Assembly (NCBI GenBank): GCA_959018155.1
Contig: CAUEKH010000001.1
Span: 1 to 27,066, forward strand
Direction: 5' to 3'
Origin: an uncultured Hungatella sp.
GTDB taxonomy: Bacteria; Bacillota; Clostridia; Lachnospirales; Lachnospiraceae
Length of the DNA stretch: 27,066 nt
The position numbers and the translations under genes were made by a program. Below, piece after piece: positions 8,735 through 16,600 of the stretch. Positions within the stretch are counted from its first letter, which is position 1. The number at the start of each line of letters is the position of its first letter. The notes beneath the pieces are model-generated. The model did not search any database and was not told the origin of the DNA. It worked only from the letters and a program-made list of their open reading frames with translations.

Positions 8735-10486
8735 ATGTTTTCATTTGACAGCAACACGAAAAACAGAATAAAGAAATTTTTATCGTATTATAAGCCATAT
8801 CGGAAGATTTTTGCACTGGATATGACATTTGCCGCGGTGTCGGCCATTGCCATGCTGATTTTTCCGTTGCTTTCCGGGTACATTACGGGAGGGGTCTTAA
8901 AGGAATGGACACCGGAAACCATGAAGCAGCTGTTTTGGGCAGGCGGCGCCATGGCCGTGCTGATTGTGGTAAAGACCATCGCCAACATTACATATGCCCA
9001 TCAGGGTCACGCCATGGGCGCCCGGATGGAAGGGCTGATGAGAGAAGAACTGTTCAGCCATTTTAAGGAACTTTCTTTTGATTTTTACTCTCATCACAGC
9101 GTAGGTGGTTTACTGACCCTGGTAACCAACGATTTAACGAATATGACAGAGTTGTTTCATCACGGGCCTGAGGATTTACTGATGACGGCGATTAAATTTA
9201 TCGGTGCCTTTGTCATCTTAATTCAGATTAATGTGCCGCTGACCCTTCTCATCTTCTCGGTATTTCCGGTGCTGTGTATCGTGGCATACCAGACACACCG
9301 CAGGATGCAGAAGGTCCTGCTTCGGTTAAAAGGGCTGTTAGGCGAGATGAACGAATACCTGGAAGATACGCTCTCCGGAATCAGAACAGTGAAGGCGTTC
9401 GGGATGGAAGAGGCCGAGGATACGCGCTTTCAGGTGAAAAACCAGGCTTTTGTGGACTGCCGCTGTCATTTTTACAAGGTGGAGGCCATCACCTATGAAA
9501 CCATGGCTTCCTACCCGCAGTTTCTGACGATGCTGGTTGTATTTTTCGGGGCGCTGATGATGGGAAGGTCCGTGGATCTACCGGTGCTGGTGACATTTCT
9601 TCTCTATATCACCTGCTTATATGAGCCGGTACAGATTATGATTAATTTCATGGGACTGTATGAAAATGGGATCGCCAGCTTTAAGCGTTTCATGGATGTT
9701 TTAGAGTTAGAACCGGCTGTTCAGGAGGCAGAAGACGCCATCACACCAGACGGCTGTGACGGGGAAATCACCTTCGACCGTGTGTCCTTCCACTATCCAG
9801 ACCAGGAGACAGATGTGCTGGAGGATCTCTCATTTCGCATTGCCCCCGGGGAAAAGGTGGCGGTGGTTGGCTCTTCCGGAATCGGAAAGAGCACGCTGAC
9901 TTATTTAATTGCCCGTTTCTACGATGTAACTGCGGGAAGGGTTCTGATCGACGGCACTGATATCAGAGATTTATCGCTGTCTTTCCTTCGGGATAAGATC
10001 GGGATTGTCCAGCAGGAGGTCTACCTCTTCTCCGGAACGGTCCGCGATAACCTCTGTTACGGCTGCGGGAAAGTCTCGGAACCTGAAATGATCCGCGCGT
10101 CAAAGATGGCGGGCGCCCACGATTTTATCATGAAGCTGGCGGACGGCTACGACACTGTGGTTGGACCAAAAGGCATCACCTTATCGGGGGGACAGAGACA
10201 GCGAATCAGCATTGCAAGGGTATTTTTGAAAAATCCACCTGTCATCATTCTCGATGAGGCCACCAGCGCTCTGGACAATGAAAATGAACTCGTGATCCAG
10301 AAGGCACTGGATCAGCTGATGGTGGGACGGACTTCCATCATCATTGCACACCGCCTTACTACGATCCAGGGGGCGGATCGGATTCTGGTGCTGAAGGATC
10401 GCCGGCTGTCGGAACAGGGAACCCATGAACGGCTGATTGCCGGAGGTGGGGAATATGCACGGCTTTATCAGATGGCGGTGCGGTGA
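8735..10486 (+). CDS. ABC exporter half-transporter (membrane domain fused to ATPase)
   Basis: 583 residues, with AGGAGG four bases before the ATG. Residues about 15-305 form the six-helix exporter membrane domain, and about 340-580 the ATPase. All core motifs are visible: Walker A (GSSGIGKST), Q-loop (VQQEVYLF), signature LSGGQRQR, Walker B (VIILDEAT) and the H-loop (IIAHRL). The layout matches homodimeric MsbA/BmrA/LmrA-type exporters that move lipids, drugs or peptides out of the cell. No second half-transporter gene is adjacent, so a homodimer is likely. It has its own promoter at 8522-8550. It lies 225 bases upstream of the STM4015-like gene on the same strand. Whether it exports a product of that set is an open question, because an 11-bp repeat tract separates them. 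Confidence 0.92.
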   Translation: MFSFDSNTKNRIKKFLSYYKPYRKIFALDMTFAAVSAIAMLIFPLLSGYITGGVLKEWTPETMKQLFWAGGAMAVLIVVKTIANITYAHQGHAMGARMEGLMREELFSHFKELSFDFYSHHSVGGLLTLVTNDLTNMTELFHHGPEDLLMTAIKFIGAFVILIQINVPLTLLIFSVFPVLCIVAYQTHRRMQKVLLRLKGLLGEMNEYLEDTLSGIRTVKAFGMEEAEDTRFQVKNQAFVDCRCHFYKVEAITYETMASYPQFLTMLVVFFGALMMGRSVDLPVLVTFLLYITCLYEPVQIMINFMGLYENGIASFKRFMDVLELEPAVQEAEDAITPDGCDGEITFDRVSFHYPDQETDVLEDLSFRIAPGEKVAVVGSSGIGKSTLTYLIARFYDVTAGRVLIDGTDIRDLSLSFLRDKIGIVQQEVYLFSGTVRDNLCYGCGKVSEPEMIRASKMAGAHDFIMKLADGYDTVVGPKGITLSGGQRQRISIARVFLKNPPVIILDEATSALDNENELVIQKALDQLMVGRTSIIIAHRLTTIQGADRILVLKDRRLSEQGTHERLIAGGGEYARLYQMAVR

Positions 10487-10627
10487 TTTTTGCAGTGATT
10501 TTGCGGTAATTTGCGATAATTTTTGTGGTAATTCTGCCGTAATTCCGCCCTAATTTCGCGGTAATTCCGCTATAATTTCGCCCTAATTTCGCGGCAATTC
10601 CGCCCTAATTCCGCGGTAATCCCGGTA
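10484..10627. repeat. Tandem repeat with 11-bp period (about 13 units)
   Basis: Starting at the TGA of the ABC exporter, the sequence repeats a unit of the form TAATTYCGCSS. From 10529 the units are exactly 11 bases (TAATTCTGCCG, TAATTCCGCCC, TAATTTCGCGG and so on); the first four are 10-12 bases and more degenerate. Each unit has one A/T-rich half and one G/C-rich half, so the bases alternate about once per helical turn. It holds no ORF with a ribosome site and no protein function is implied. Confidence 0.85.
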
Positions 10628-10711
10628 TTGAAATATAATTTATTGAAATATGATTTGAACACGTATAGAAACAGAATTGAATCTGAATATGAACAGTAAA
10701 GGAAAATAATC
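10628..10711 (+). promoter_or_regulatory. A/T-rich leader with weak promoter candidate for the STM4015-STM4014 pair
   Basis: After the 11-bp repeat there is a near-perfect direct duplication around TATTGAAATATAAT / TATTGAAATATGAT. TTGAAA at 10628-10633 and TATGAT at 10649-10654 could be a promoter, but the spacer is only 15 bases. AAAGGA in front of the ATG at 10712 is the ribosome site. Confidence 0.35.
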
Positions 10712-11572
10712 ATGGAAACAGAGAAAAAATATTTTTATGAATATGAGGAGTACGAAGAGGGGGACAAGGGGCCTGAAACAATGGTTGATGATATTCTGGC
10801 CGACCCTGAATTTAAGAATTTAAATAAAGTGGTAATTGGCTGCTGGGGCAATTCCTGGGAGGACAGCTGTCAGACCGTGATTGATAATCTTATCGCCCAT
10901 GCCGGTGAATTTTCACATATCACAAGCCTGTTTATCGGTGATATGGACTTTGAAGAATGTGAGGTTTCCTGGATTATTCAGGGCAATTATGAAAAGCTTT
11001 GGACGGCCATGCCATGGCTGAAGGAACTTACTATCAAGGGCAGTACCGAACTGGTATTAGGGGAAATCTCCCACGACAATTTAGAGTCCTTAACTATCAT
11101 TTGCGGTGGACTTCCGGTTTCTGTCATTCAGTCCATCCAGAAGGCAAAACTGCCGAATTTAAAGAAGCTGCTTCTCTATATTGGCAGCGACTATTACGGG
11201 TTTGACGGCAACAAAAATACGATCGCGGATCTGCTGAAGAACATGGATTTCCCGAAGCTTCAATACCTGGGAATTTCAGACAGCGAAATCCAGGATGAAC
11301 TGGCGGAGGTTGTCGTAAACAGCCGCTACATGAATCAGATCGAGACCCTGGATTTATCCAACGGAACACTCACCGACAAGGGCGGCGAACTGATTCTGCA
11401 AAAGATACCGGCCTGCCCAAATATTAAGAAACTCGATCTTCATTACCACTATCTGACTGATGGTATGATGGAGAAGCTGAAAGCTTTGCCGGTGGAAATC
11501 GATCTGGATGAAAAAAATGAGCCGGATAATTTCAATGGCGAGATCTGGATGAACGCCATGCTGACAGAATGA
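10712..11572 (+). CDS. STM4015-family leucine-rich repeat protein
   Basis: 286 residues, start set by AAAGGA eight bases before the ATG. The protein begins with an acidic, Tyr/Glu-rich segment (5-20). It then has about six leucine-rich repeat-like strands: LKELTIKGS, LESLTIICGG, LKKLLLYIGS, LQYLGISDSEI, IETLDLSNGTL and IKKLDLHYHYL. Repeats of this type form a curved solenoid that binds another protein. No signal peptide is seen, so it should be cytoplasmic. It resembles the STM4015 family known from a conserved cluster with two radical SAM enzymes, a hydrolase and an ATP-grasp protein. The next gene overlaps it by four bases (ATGA), so the two are translationally coupled. The role of substrate or partner recognition in the set is an inference from the fold. 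Confidence 0.82.
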   Translation: METEKKYFYEYEEYEEGDKGPETMVDDILADPEFKNLNKVVIGCWGNSWEDSCQTVIDNLIAHAGEFSHITSLFIGDMDFEECEVSWIIQGNYEKLWTAMPWLKELTIKGSTELVLGEISHDNLESLTIICGGLPVSVIQSIQKAKLPNLKKLLLYIGSDYYGFDGNKNTIADLLKNMDFPKLQYLGISDSEIQDELAEVVVNSRYMNQIETLDLSNGTLTDKGGELILQKIPACPNIKKLDLHYHYLTDGMMEKLKALPVEIDLDEKNEPDNFNGEIWMNAMLTE

Positions 11573-12795
11573 GAACGGCAGTACTGCTGGGAAGCCGTGA
11601 CACCAAACGTTCCATCTATTTTGAAAAGGCGGCCCGCCAGACCGGGCTGCCCTTTCTGTTTGTGGACTGGGAAGAATGGCGGAATCATGGTTTTTCCCAT
11701 GAAGGCGAATTTTTCGGGGAAAAAGAGTATTTTGTAAAGATCGACCCGCCGGTCTGGAAAAACAGCTGTCTGACGGATTTAAACAGTATGGTGGATGGAT
11801 ATCAGAGAGACTTGGAGGTATTGGGACGGGACTCCTGCATTACCCAGTATCTGAACCCGCCGGAGCATCTGTTGGCTCTGCTGGATAAAAGGGAGTGTAA
11901 GGATACGCTGAAACACGCAGGACTTGCGGTCACCGAGGTGTTGTCTGGTTGTGGTACGTCATCGTCCAGGGGTGGTGCATTACCGTCCATATGTGGTGTA
12001 TCATCCAGATGTGGCGTATCATCATTTAAATCCGGTGTGTCATCATCAGGAAATATAAGCTGCGCCGAAGAATTACTTACCTGTATGCAGGAACAGCACG
12101 TATCTTCCGTATTTTTAAAGCCTGTAAACGGATCCGGCGCGGCCGGAGTCACTGCCTTCCGTTTTCAGCCTTCAACCGGACGTATGGTTGCTTATTCCTG
12201 TGCACTGCCGGTTGACGGAACGACTGAGTTGACTCAGAATGCTGATATCATGTGCACAACTGCTAATGATTCCGTTTGTATCAATGCAGCGCCTGCCGCA
12301 GGCTTCGTCCCTCTGGTTAATACAAAAAAGCTTCGCACCTTTACAGACAAATCTATAATTTTTCCGCTTTTGGACAGTCTTCTCTCCTTAGGCTGTATTG
12401 TAGAGCGCTGGTATCCAAAGGCTGACTTCGAGGGCTTTTCCTATGATTTGCGCGGCGTATTTCAGGAAGGAAGGCTCGATTTTCTGCTTGCCCGGTTATC
12501 AAAAGGGCCGATCACAAATCTTCATTTAAATAATCATCCGCTGGAGGCCAACCGCCTGGGGCTTCCCGGACGTGTCATGGATGAGATCGGGGAACTGTGC
12601 TCAAAAGCCATGGACTGCTACCCAGGACTTAAAAGCGCAGGGATCGACATTCTTCTGGAACGCGGAAGTTTAAAGCCAAGAATTATTGAGATGAATGGCC
12701 AGGGAGACTTGCTGTATCAGGATATTTATTATGAAAATCGAATTTACAGACATCAGGCAGAAATGATGAAACGGTGGCTTGAAAAGCTTGATTGA
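11569..12795 (+). CDS. STM4014-family ATP-grasp protein with repetitive Cys/Ser insert
   Basis: 408 residues; the ATG overlaps the STM4015 stop by four bases. Residues about 1-120 look like a pre-ATP-grasp domain. Residues about 180-400 hold ATP-grasp features: a VFLKPVNGSGAAGV nucleotide-binding strand and loop, a central DLRGVF strand, and a late IIEMNGQGD stretch whose Glu and Asn would bind magnesium. ATP-grasp enzymes join a carboxylate to an amine or thiol by way of an acyl phosphate. An unusual low-complexity insert (about residues 127-163) carries five degenerate copies of a (C/S)GxSS unit, with several Cys, between the two domains. The gene ends directly at the truncated toxin repeat: its last codons share GCTT with toxin codons 14-15. 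Its operon partners STM4013-STM4011 now lie 11.3 kb downstream. Confidence 0.83.
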   Translation: MRTAVLLGSRDTKRSIYFEKAARQTGLPFLFVDWEEWRNHGFSHEGEFFGEKEYFVKIDPPVWKNSCLTDLNSMVDGYQRDLEVLGRDSCITQYLNPPEHLLALLDKRECKDTLKHAGLAVTEVLSGCGTSSSRGGALPSICGVSSRCGVSSFKSGVSSSGNISCAEELLTCMQEQHVSSVFLKPVNGSGAAGVTAFRFQPSTGRMVAYSCALPVDGTTELTQNADIMCTTANDSVCINAAPAAGFVPLVNTKKLRTFTDKSIIFPLLDSLLSLGCIVERWYPKADFEGFSYDLRGVFQEGRLDFLLARLSKGPITNLHLNNHPLEANRLGLPGRVMDEIGELCSKAMDCYPGLKSAGIDILLERGSLKPRIIEMNGQGDLLYQDIYYENRIYRHQAEMMKRWLEKLD

Positions 12796-12842
12796 TAATT
12801 GCCATTTTAGTATCTGTGAACAGCAAAGGGACAAAAAAATAA
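12786..12842 (+). pseudogene. 3' remnant of a holin-like type I toxin gene
   Basis: The reading frame corresponds to residues 14-31 of the intact toxin at 13279-13374. One toxin codon (TTA) is replaced by TGA, which overlaps the end of STM4014. There is no start codon, ribosome site or promoter, so no toxin can be made from this copy. It differs from the intact copy at only a few bases, one of them changing Tyr to Ser. Confidence 0.8.
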
Positions 12843-12927
12843 TCACCCTGCCACACCAAAGCTACGGTGATTATTTTTTCTTTACCTAATCTTTGGGAAG
12901 CCACTCTGTGGAGTTGGCTGCCTTTGT
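12833..12927 (-). ncRNA. Antitoxin-type small RNA, left (orphan) copy
   Basis: The minus strand carries TTGACA (12962-12957), a 17-base spacer and TAATCT (12939-12934), predicting a start near 12927. A 14-bp perfect hairpin (arms 12834-12847 and 12866-12879) followed by a T-run ends it near 12833, for an RNA of about 95 bases. The toxin that it would silence in cis is truncated. It may act in trans on the second copy. The ends are predicted from promoter and terminator only. Confidence 0.65.
12834..12879. terminator. Bidirectional hairpin terminator, left copy
   Basis: Perfect 14-bp inverted repeat (AAAAAATAATCACC / GGTGATTATTTTTT) with an 18-base loop and T-runs on both strands. It probably also ends the STM4015-STM4014 transcript, whose last stop lies 39 bases upstream. 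Confidence 0.85.
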
Positions 12928-12933
12928 ACCTGT

Positions 12934-12962
12934 AGATTATCACAAATATACCTCTGTGTCAA
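12934..12962 (-). promoter_or_regulatory. Antitoxin RNA promoter, left copy
   Basis: TTGACA and TAATCT on the minus strand, 17 bases apart. The same pair recurs in the right copy at 13494-13466. Confidence 0.7.
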
Positions 12963-12968
12963 TTTTAG

Positions 12969-13190
12969 GAGTCTTTTTTCCTGAAGTGAAAAGTTTATAG
13001 TTTATTTCCACTTTTAAAGTGGAAGTTAAATTTTCACTCAGCTATTTTTACATGAGATTTAAAAATCCTTGGAAATGTAAAAAACGGAAGAAAAACACAA
13101 CAACGATCTATATTTACTAATAATCCCTAATCCGTGAATTTATATATGGTTTTGGTCTCTTTGAACATATGTTCTGCAAAATTACAAAAA
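12969..13190. other. Non-coding A/T-rich spacer with nested palindrome
   Basis: No gene is seen here. Outer arms at 12981-12992 and 13031-13041 (CTGAAGTGAAAA / TTTTCACTCAG, one base missing) enclose a perfect 9+1+9 palindrome at 13006-13024 (TTCCACTTT / AAAGTGGAA). The left part resembles the inverted repeat after the AraC gene (8457 onward). It could be a small dispersed repeat or a structured RNA. Confidence 0.55.
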
Positions 13191-13194
13191 ACAA

Positions 13195-13223
13195 TTGATA
13201 CCCGTAAATGGATATGATATACT
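13195..13223 (+). promoter_or_regulatory. Type I toxin promoter
   Basis: TTGATA at 13195-13200, a 17-base spacer and TATACT at 13218-13223. The predicted start is near 13230, giving a leader of about 50 bases before the toxin GTG. Confidence 0.75.
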
Positions 13224-13255
13224 GATTATGGCGGCCAATCTGCAGGGTGGTTTCC

Positions 13256-13273
13256 CATCTCCGAAAGGGGGTG
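13256..13273 (+). promoter_or_regulatory. Hairpin hiding the toxin ribosome site
   Basis: CATCTCC, a GAAA tetraloop, and GGGGGTG form a seven-pair stem with two G-U pairs. The right arm is the ribosome binding site, five bases before the GTG at 13279. Sequestered ribosome sites are usual in type I toxin messages and keep translation low until the RNA is remodelled. Confidence 0.65.
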
Positions 13274-13278
13274 GTGCC

Positions 13279-13374
13279 GTGAGTACATATGAAGAACTGA
13301 ATACAATCATCAATATTGCTTTATTGATAATTGCCATTTTAGTATATGTGAACAGCAAAGGTACAAAAAAATAA
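13279..13374 (+). CDS. Holin-like type I toxin (TxpA/Hol-Tox-like small membrane peptide)
   Basis: 31 residues starting at GTG with a GGGGGTG ribosome site. The peptide starts MSTYEELNTII, has one hydrophobic membrane-spanning stretch (about residues 10-23) and a basic tail (NSKGTKK). The MSTYE- start and the leader sequence are typical of the putative holin-like toxins of Firmicutes. These peptides insert into the membrane and stop growth when overproduced. The predicted antitoxin RNA on the other strand overlaps the 3' end and 3' UTR, like the TxpA/RatA arrangement of Bacillus. The family call is from pattern memory; toxicity is inferred. Confidence 0.75.
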   Translation: MSTYEELNTIINIALLIIAILVYVNSKGTKK

Positions 13375-13459
13375 TCACCCTGCCCAACCAAAGCTACGGT
13401 GATTATTTTTTCTTAACCTAATCTTTGGGAAGCCACTCTGTGGAGTTGGCTGCCTTTGT
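13365..13459 (-). ncRNA. Antitoxin small RNA, right copy (RatA-like)
   Basis: The predicted start near 13459 follows the promoter at 13494-13466; the end is at the T-run of the shared hairpin near 13365. It would pair with about 45 bases at the 3' end of the toxin message. Its 5' part (rc of 13426-13454) resembles the toxin leader (13230-13257) in the same direction, so the locus contains a long imperfect inverted repeat. The exact ends are not seen directly. Confidence 0.65.
13366..13411. terminator. Bidirectional hairpin terminator of toxin and antitoxin RNAs
   Basis: Perfect 14-bp inverted repeat (13366-13379 / 13398-13411) with T-runs on both strands. The toxin stop codon lies inside the left arm. 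Confidence 0.85.
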
Positions 13460-13465
13460 ACCTAT

Positions 13466-13494
13466 AGATTATCACAAATATACCTCTATGTCAA
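13466..13494 (-). promoter_or_regulatory. Antitoxin RNA promoter, right copy
   Basis: TTGACA (13494-13489), a 17-base spacer and TAATCT (13471-13466) on the minus strand. Confidence 0.7.
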
Positions 13495-13562
13495 TTTTAG
13501 AAATCATTTTTTGTATTTTACTATTTTTTCTATATTTCCCCACTGCCATGATTAACTTAAAA

Positions 13563-13602
13563 GGGCAGCACCATCTTTATTACACTGTGACTGGTGCTGC
13601 CC
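13563..13602 (-). terminator. Terminator of the polysaccharide lyase gene
   Basis: A perfect 11-bp stem (GGGCAGCACCA at 13563-13573, TGGTGCTGCCC at 13592-13602) with an 18-base loop. On the minus strand it is followed by TTTT and further A/T-rich sequence. It lies 54 bases beyond the lyase stop codon. The rest of 13501-13656 shows no gene. Confidence 0.75.
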
Positions 13603-13656
13603 CTTCATTCTAAGGTCATACGAGTGATCTTATAAACGTAATTTTCTGATATACTC

Positions 13657-16600
13657 TTACTCTACCATAGCCCCATCCGCACCCAGCTGATACATTATAT
13701 TCTTCCATGTTATGGAAGTGTTGGCCAGCATTTCGCCGTTGCGGGATAAGAAGTACCAGCGATCTTTGTAGAGAACCCACTCATTAGACGCCATGCTTCC
13801 ATCTGGTTTTAAGTAATACCAGAGTCCCTTATCAAGAATCCATCCGGTCTGCATGTAGCCGGCTTCATTGAAGTGGTACCAGTATCCTTTTACCCATTTC
13901 CACTGAGAAGATGGCCATGTTCCGTTGTAATGGCGGAACCACCAGCCATTATTATCGAGAACCCATGTTCCGTCGGAAATGCTGCCATGAGAGCTGCCAC
14001 CGCCTCTTGACGGTTTTGTATTCGGTGTCGGTTCTGGCTCTGGTTCTGGTGTTGGCTCTGGTTTCACCTCTTTAAGAAGCGCAAATCCGTAGACAGCGTC
14101 ACGTCTTGCCTCAAAGGTCACTGTGCCGTCGTTGTTCTTAATGAATGGCACTTCCTCGGCCGTGACAGCGGCTCTGGTTCTTCCTGCCGGAGCGAAGCAG
14201 TAAAGCTTCAGGGTCCCTTCTTCACCGGATACTGCGGCAGGAGCCTTCATCGTTATGGCAATCGGATTTTCTTTCAGGCTTAAGCCTTTGTCCTTTAAGA
14301 AGAGCGCAGGTCTGTATAAGCTTAAGAACGTTTCTGTTTCGGAGAGTGCTGCCTGATAGAGTTCTGAAGAAGCAGACTCATCATTCAGGAACAATACGGT
14401 ACGCACATCCATGGTGCCGTTTACTGCCCTGGCGGTGACGCCATCGGTCGCCATATGGATTTCCTCTTTCTGGAATCCTGCCGACAGCGCGGCAATCTTC
14501 GCATAGTCAGCCTGGCTTAAGACTGCTTTGTCTGAATCAGTCAGCGCTTCGCATTTCTTTAAATACGCTTCTACCGCATCTGCATTATCAAAGGTGACCT
14601 CATCTACCTGGGAAATGGGAGCCATAACTTCGTTTACAGTTTCAATCGTCGCCAGCTTTTCACTGGCTGCTTTTAAGATTGCAGCTATCTGTTCCTTCTG
14701 CGCCTCGTTAAGCTGTGCCGTATCGAGGGCCTCAATTTCTTTTAAAATTGTTTCCACATCGATTTTACCATCTCTTATGGCATTCTCAACCTGATTCTGC
14801 CATTTGTCCAGTTTTTCTTCCAGACCTGCTAAAACAACCGTGTAGGTTTTTCCGAAATCTACAGTTCCTTCAATCGTGAGGAGGGTTCTGCTTCCCTGAT
14901 TGGTTACAGTCACCCCATCCTCTGTATCAACCGGTTCATAATAGCCATTTAAGACGACAATGGTGTCCTGGCCGTTCTGGGTAGGATTGGAAATTCCTGC
15001 GGTGATAGTATTGCCATCCCTTGCAATGGTAACAGAGGCAGGTGTTTTGGCGGAAACCTCAAGTCCTTCTACATCGCAGGCTGTCCAGAAGTTATAGCCG
15101 CTGACTCCGTATTTCGTGTTCTGTACGGCCTGCACTTCTGCGGTGTTGGCCAGAATCTTAACATCCGGATTTTCAGCGAACTCTGCCATTTCATCGGTGT
15201 TTCTTCCTGGAAGGAGGACGTAGCTGTAAGTCTCATCCTGCGGATTGATTCCGTGATCTACGGCCAGACTGATGTAGCTTCTGATAATCTCCCTGTCGTT
15301 GGCACTGCCTGCCCCGACAGCTCCGTTGATATCCCTCCAGTTTCCGATTCTGGTTTCCTTTAATACACTTATCTCGGTCTCCTCCGGGAAATAGTATCCA
15401 ATGTTCTGGGATTCGCCTTCATTTCCTTCCAGAAGCGCCCAGTTCACAGGCATAACGGCGGCTTCACCCGTCGTGAGGCTGGCCTCCTGACCGTTAACCC
15501 ATACAGTATTGGCGGCATCATCCCTGACTTTTCGATTGTCCACAATGGTTTCCGTGGCTTTTCCTTCATTGGAGTTGATTCCTGCACCCAGCGCTACAAC
15601 CGCGTCAGGGAAAGTGAACCAGGATTTCTTTGCCTTCAGGGAGGAAATACCGCCGCTCTTCGTTTCCCCTTCAAAGTCCATACCCACAGTTCCGTACTGA
15701 CTTAAAACAGAAGAACCGCCGACCCAGTCCTTTTTACTGGTATGGGGACCCCAGCTCTCGTCAGATGGTATGAAACCTTCCGTGTGATCTGTGGTGATAC
15801 CCGCAAGTCTGTGGGCATCCACTGTAGGCCAGTAGACGTCAGCATACTGAGACTGATCGCCATTATACAGGAAGAGGGCGCCGTCGCTCATATGCCAGCC
15901 TTTTAAGTTTTCTTTATTGCCGTATTCGAAATTTCCTGTCCGTTTGGAATACATACTGATTCCCAGATCGAAATTCTCGCCGTGGTACACCGCCTTATCC
16001 ATCACACCAAAGTTTTTGTGGTAGACTTGCGCGTCTTCCTCCAGGGAATCGTCTGCCAGAAGATTATTCATGGCCATCATATCGGTAACAGTCATACCAA
16101 TAAAATAATCTTTGTTATAGTCAAGCCCTGCCTGAATCTCTGTTTTTGCAAAAGCACAGATTTCTTCCCTGTATTCATCAGGTGCCCTGTTGATCAGGTG
16201 GACGATTGGCTTTAACAGTCCGCGCCCTACGGTATGCTCATTCGTGGATGGTCTGGCAACGCCGCGTCCGGTGGTCATGTCCATCACTGCGCCATCTACA
16301 TACAGAGGACGGATACCGTTCCAGATCCATTGATAGACGCTGGTCAGTTGATCCGAGCTCACATCCCAGGGGCTGTCGGCGATGATAAAGAGGAACTTCT
16401 CGATTCCACCTAACAGCGTAGAGCCATAGCCTCCTGTATAGGCCAGATTTCCATGGTCGATGTAAGAGCCGTCCTCATAATAGCCGTTGCCTTCAGTCAC
16501 AAAACCGATAGAGTTTCCAAGCAACGCTTTCGCCATGTTGAGCGGCTTGGCGGTCTCACCAATGGAAGCGCGAAGAGCGGATACGAGAGAGGTGTCGATC

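Larger units (their letters stand above)
12786..12968. repeat. Left copy of a 183-bp direct repeat (truncated toxin-antitoxin module)
   Basis: This segment matches 13318-13500 at a constant offset of 532 bases without gaps and with few mismatches. It keeps the last codons of the toxin, the shared terminator and the antitoxin promoter, but lacks the toxin promoter, leader and N-terminal codons. Its left end coincides with the last codons of the STM4014-like gene. Confidence 0.9.
13318..13500. repeat. Right copy of the 183-bp direct repeat (intact module)
   Basis: Matches 12786-12968 at offset 532. This copy includes toxin codons 14-31, the terminator and the antitoxin promoter. Similarity fades within about 15 bases after 13500. 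Confidence 0.9.

Noticed and set aside
10484..10627. CRISPR-like array
   Set aside because: The units are directly adjacent 11-mers without unique spacers, and no cas genes are near.
11941..12060. Embedded RiPP precursor peptide in STM4014
   Set aside because: The Cys/Ser repeats lie in frame within a larger protein, with no separate start or ribosome site; an insert is simpler.
12786..12842. A second functional toxin gene in the left repeat copy
   Set aside because: It lacks promoter, ribosome site, start codon and the first 13 codons, and carries an in-frame stop.
13425..13613. 62-residue plus-strand ORF between toxin and lyase genes
   Set aside because: No ribosome site; it covers the antitoxin promoter and the lyase terminator.
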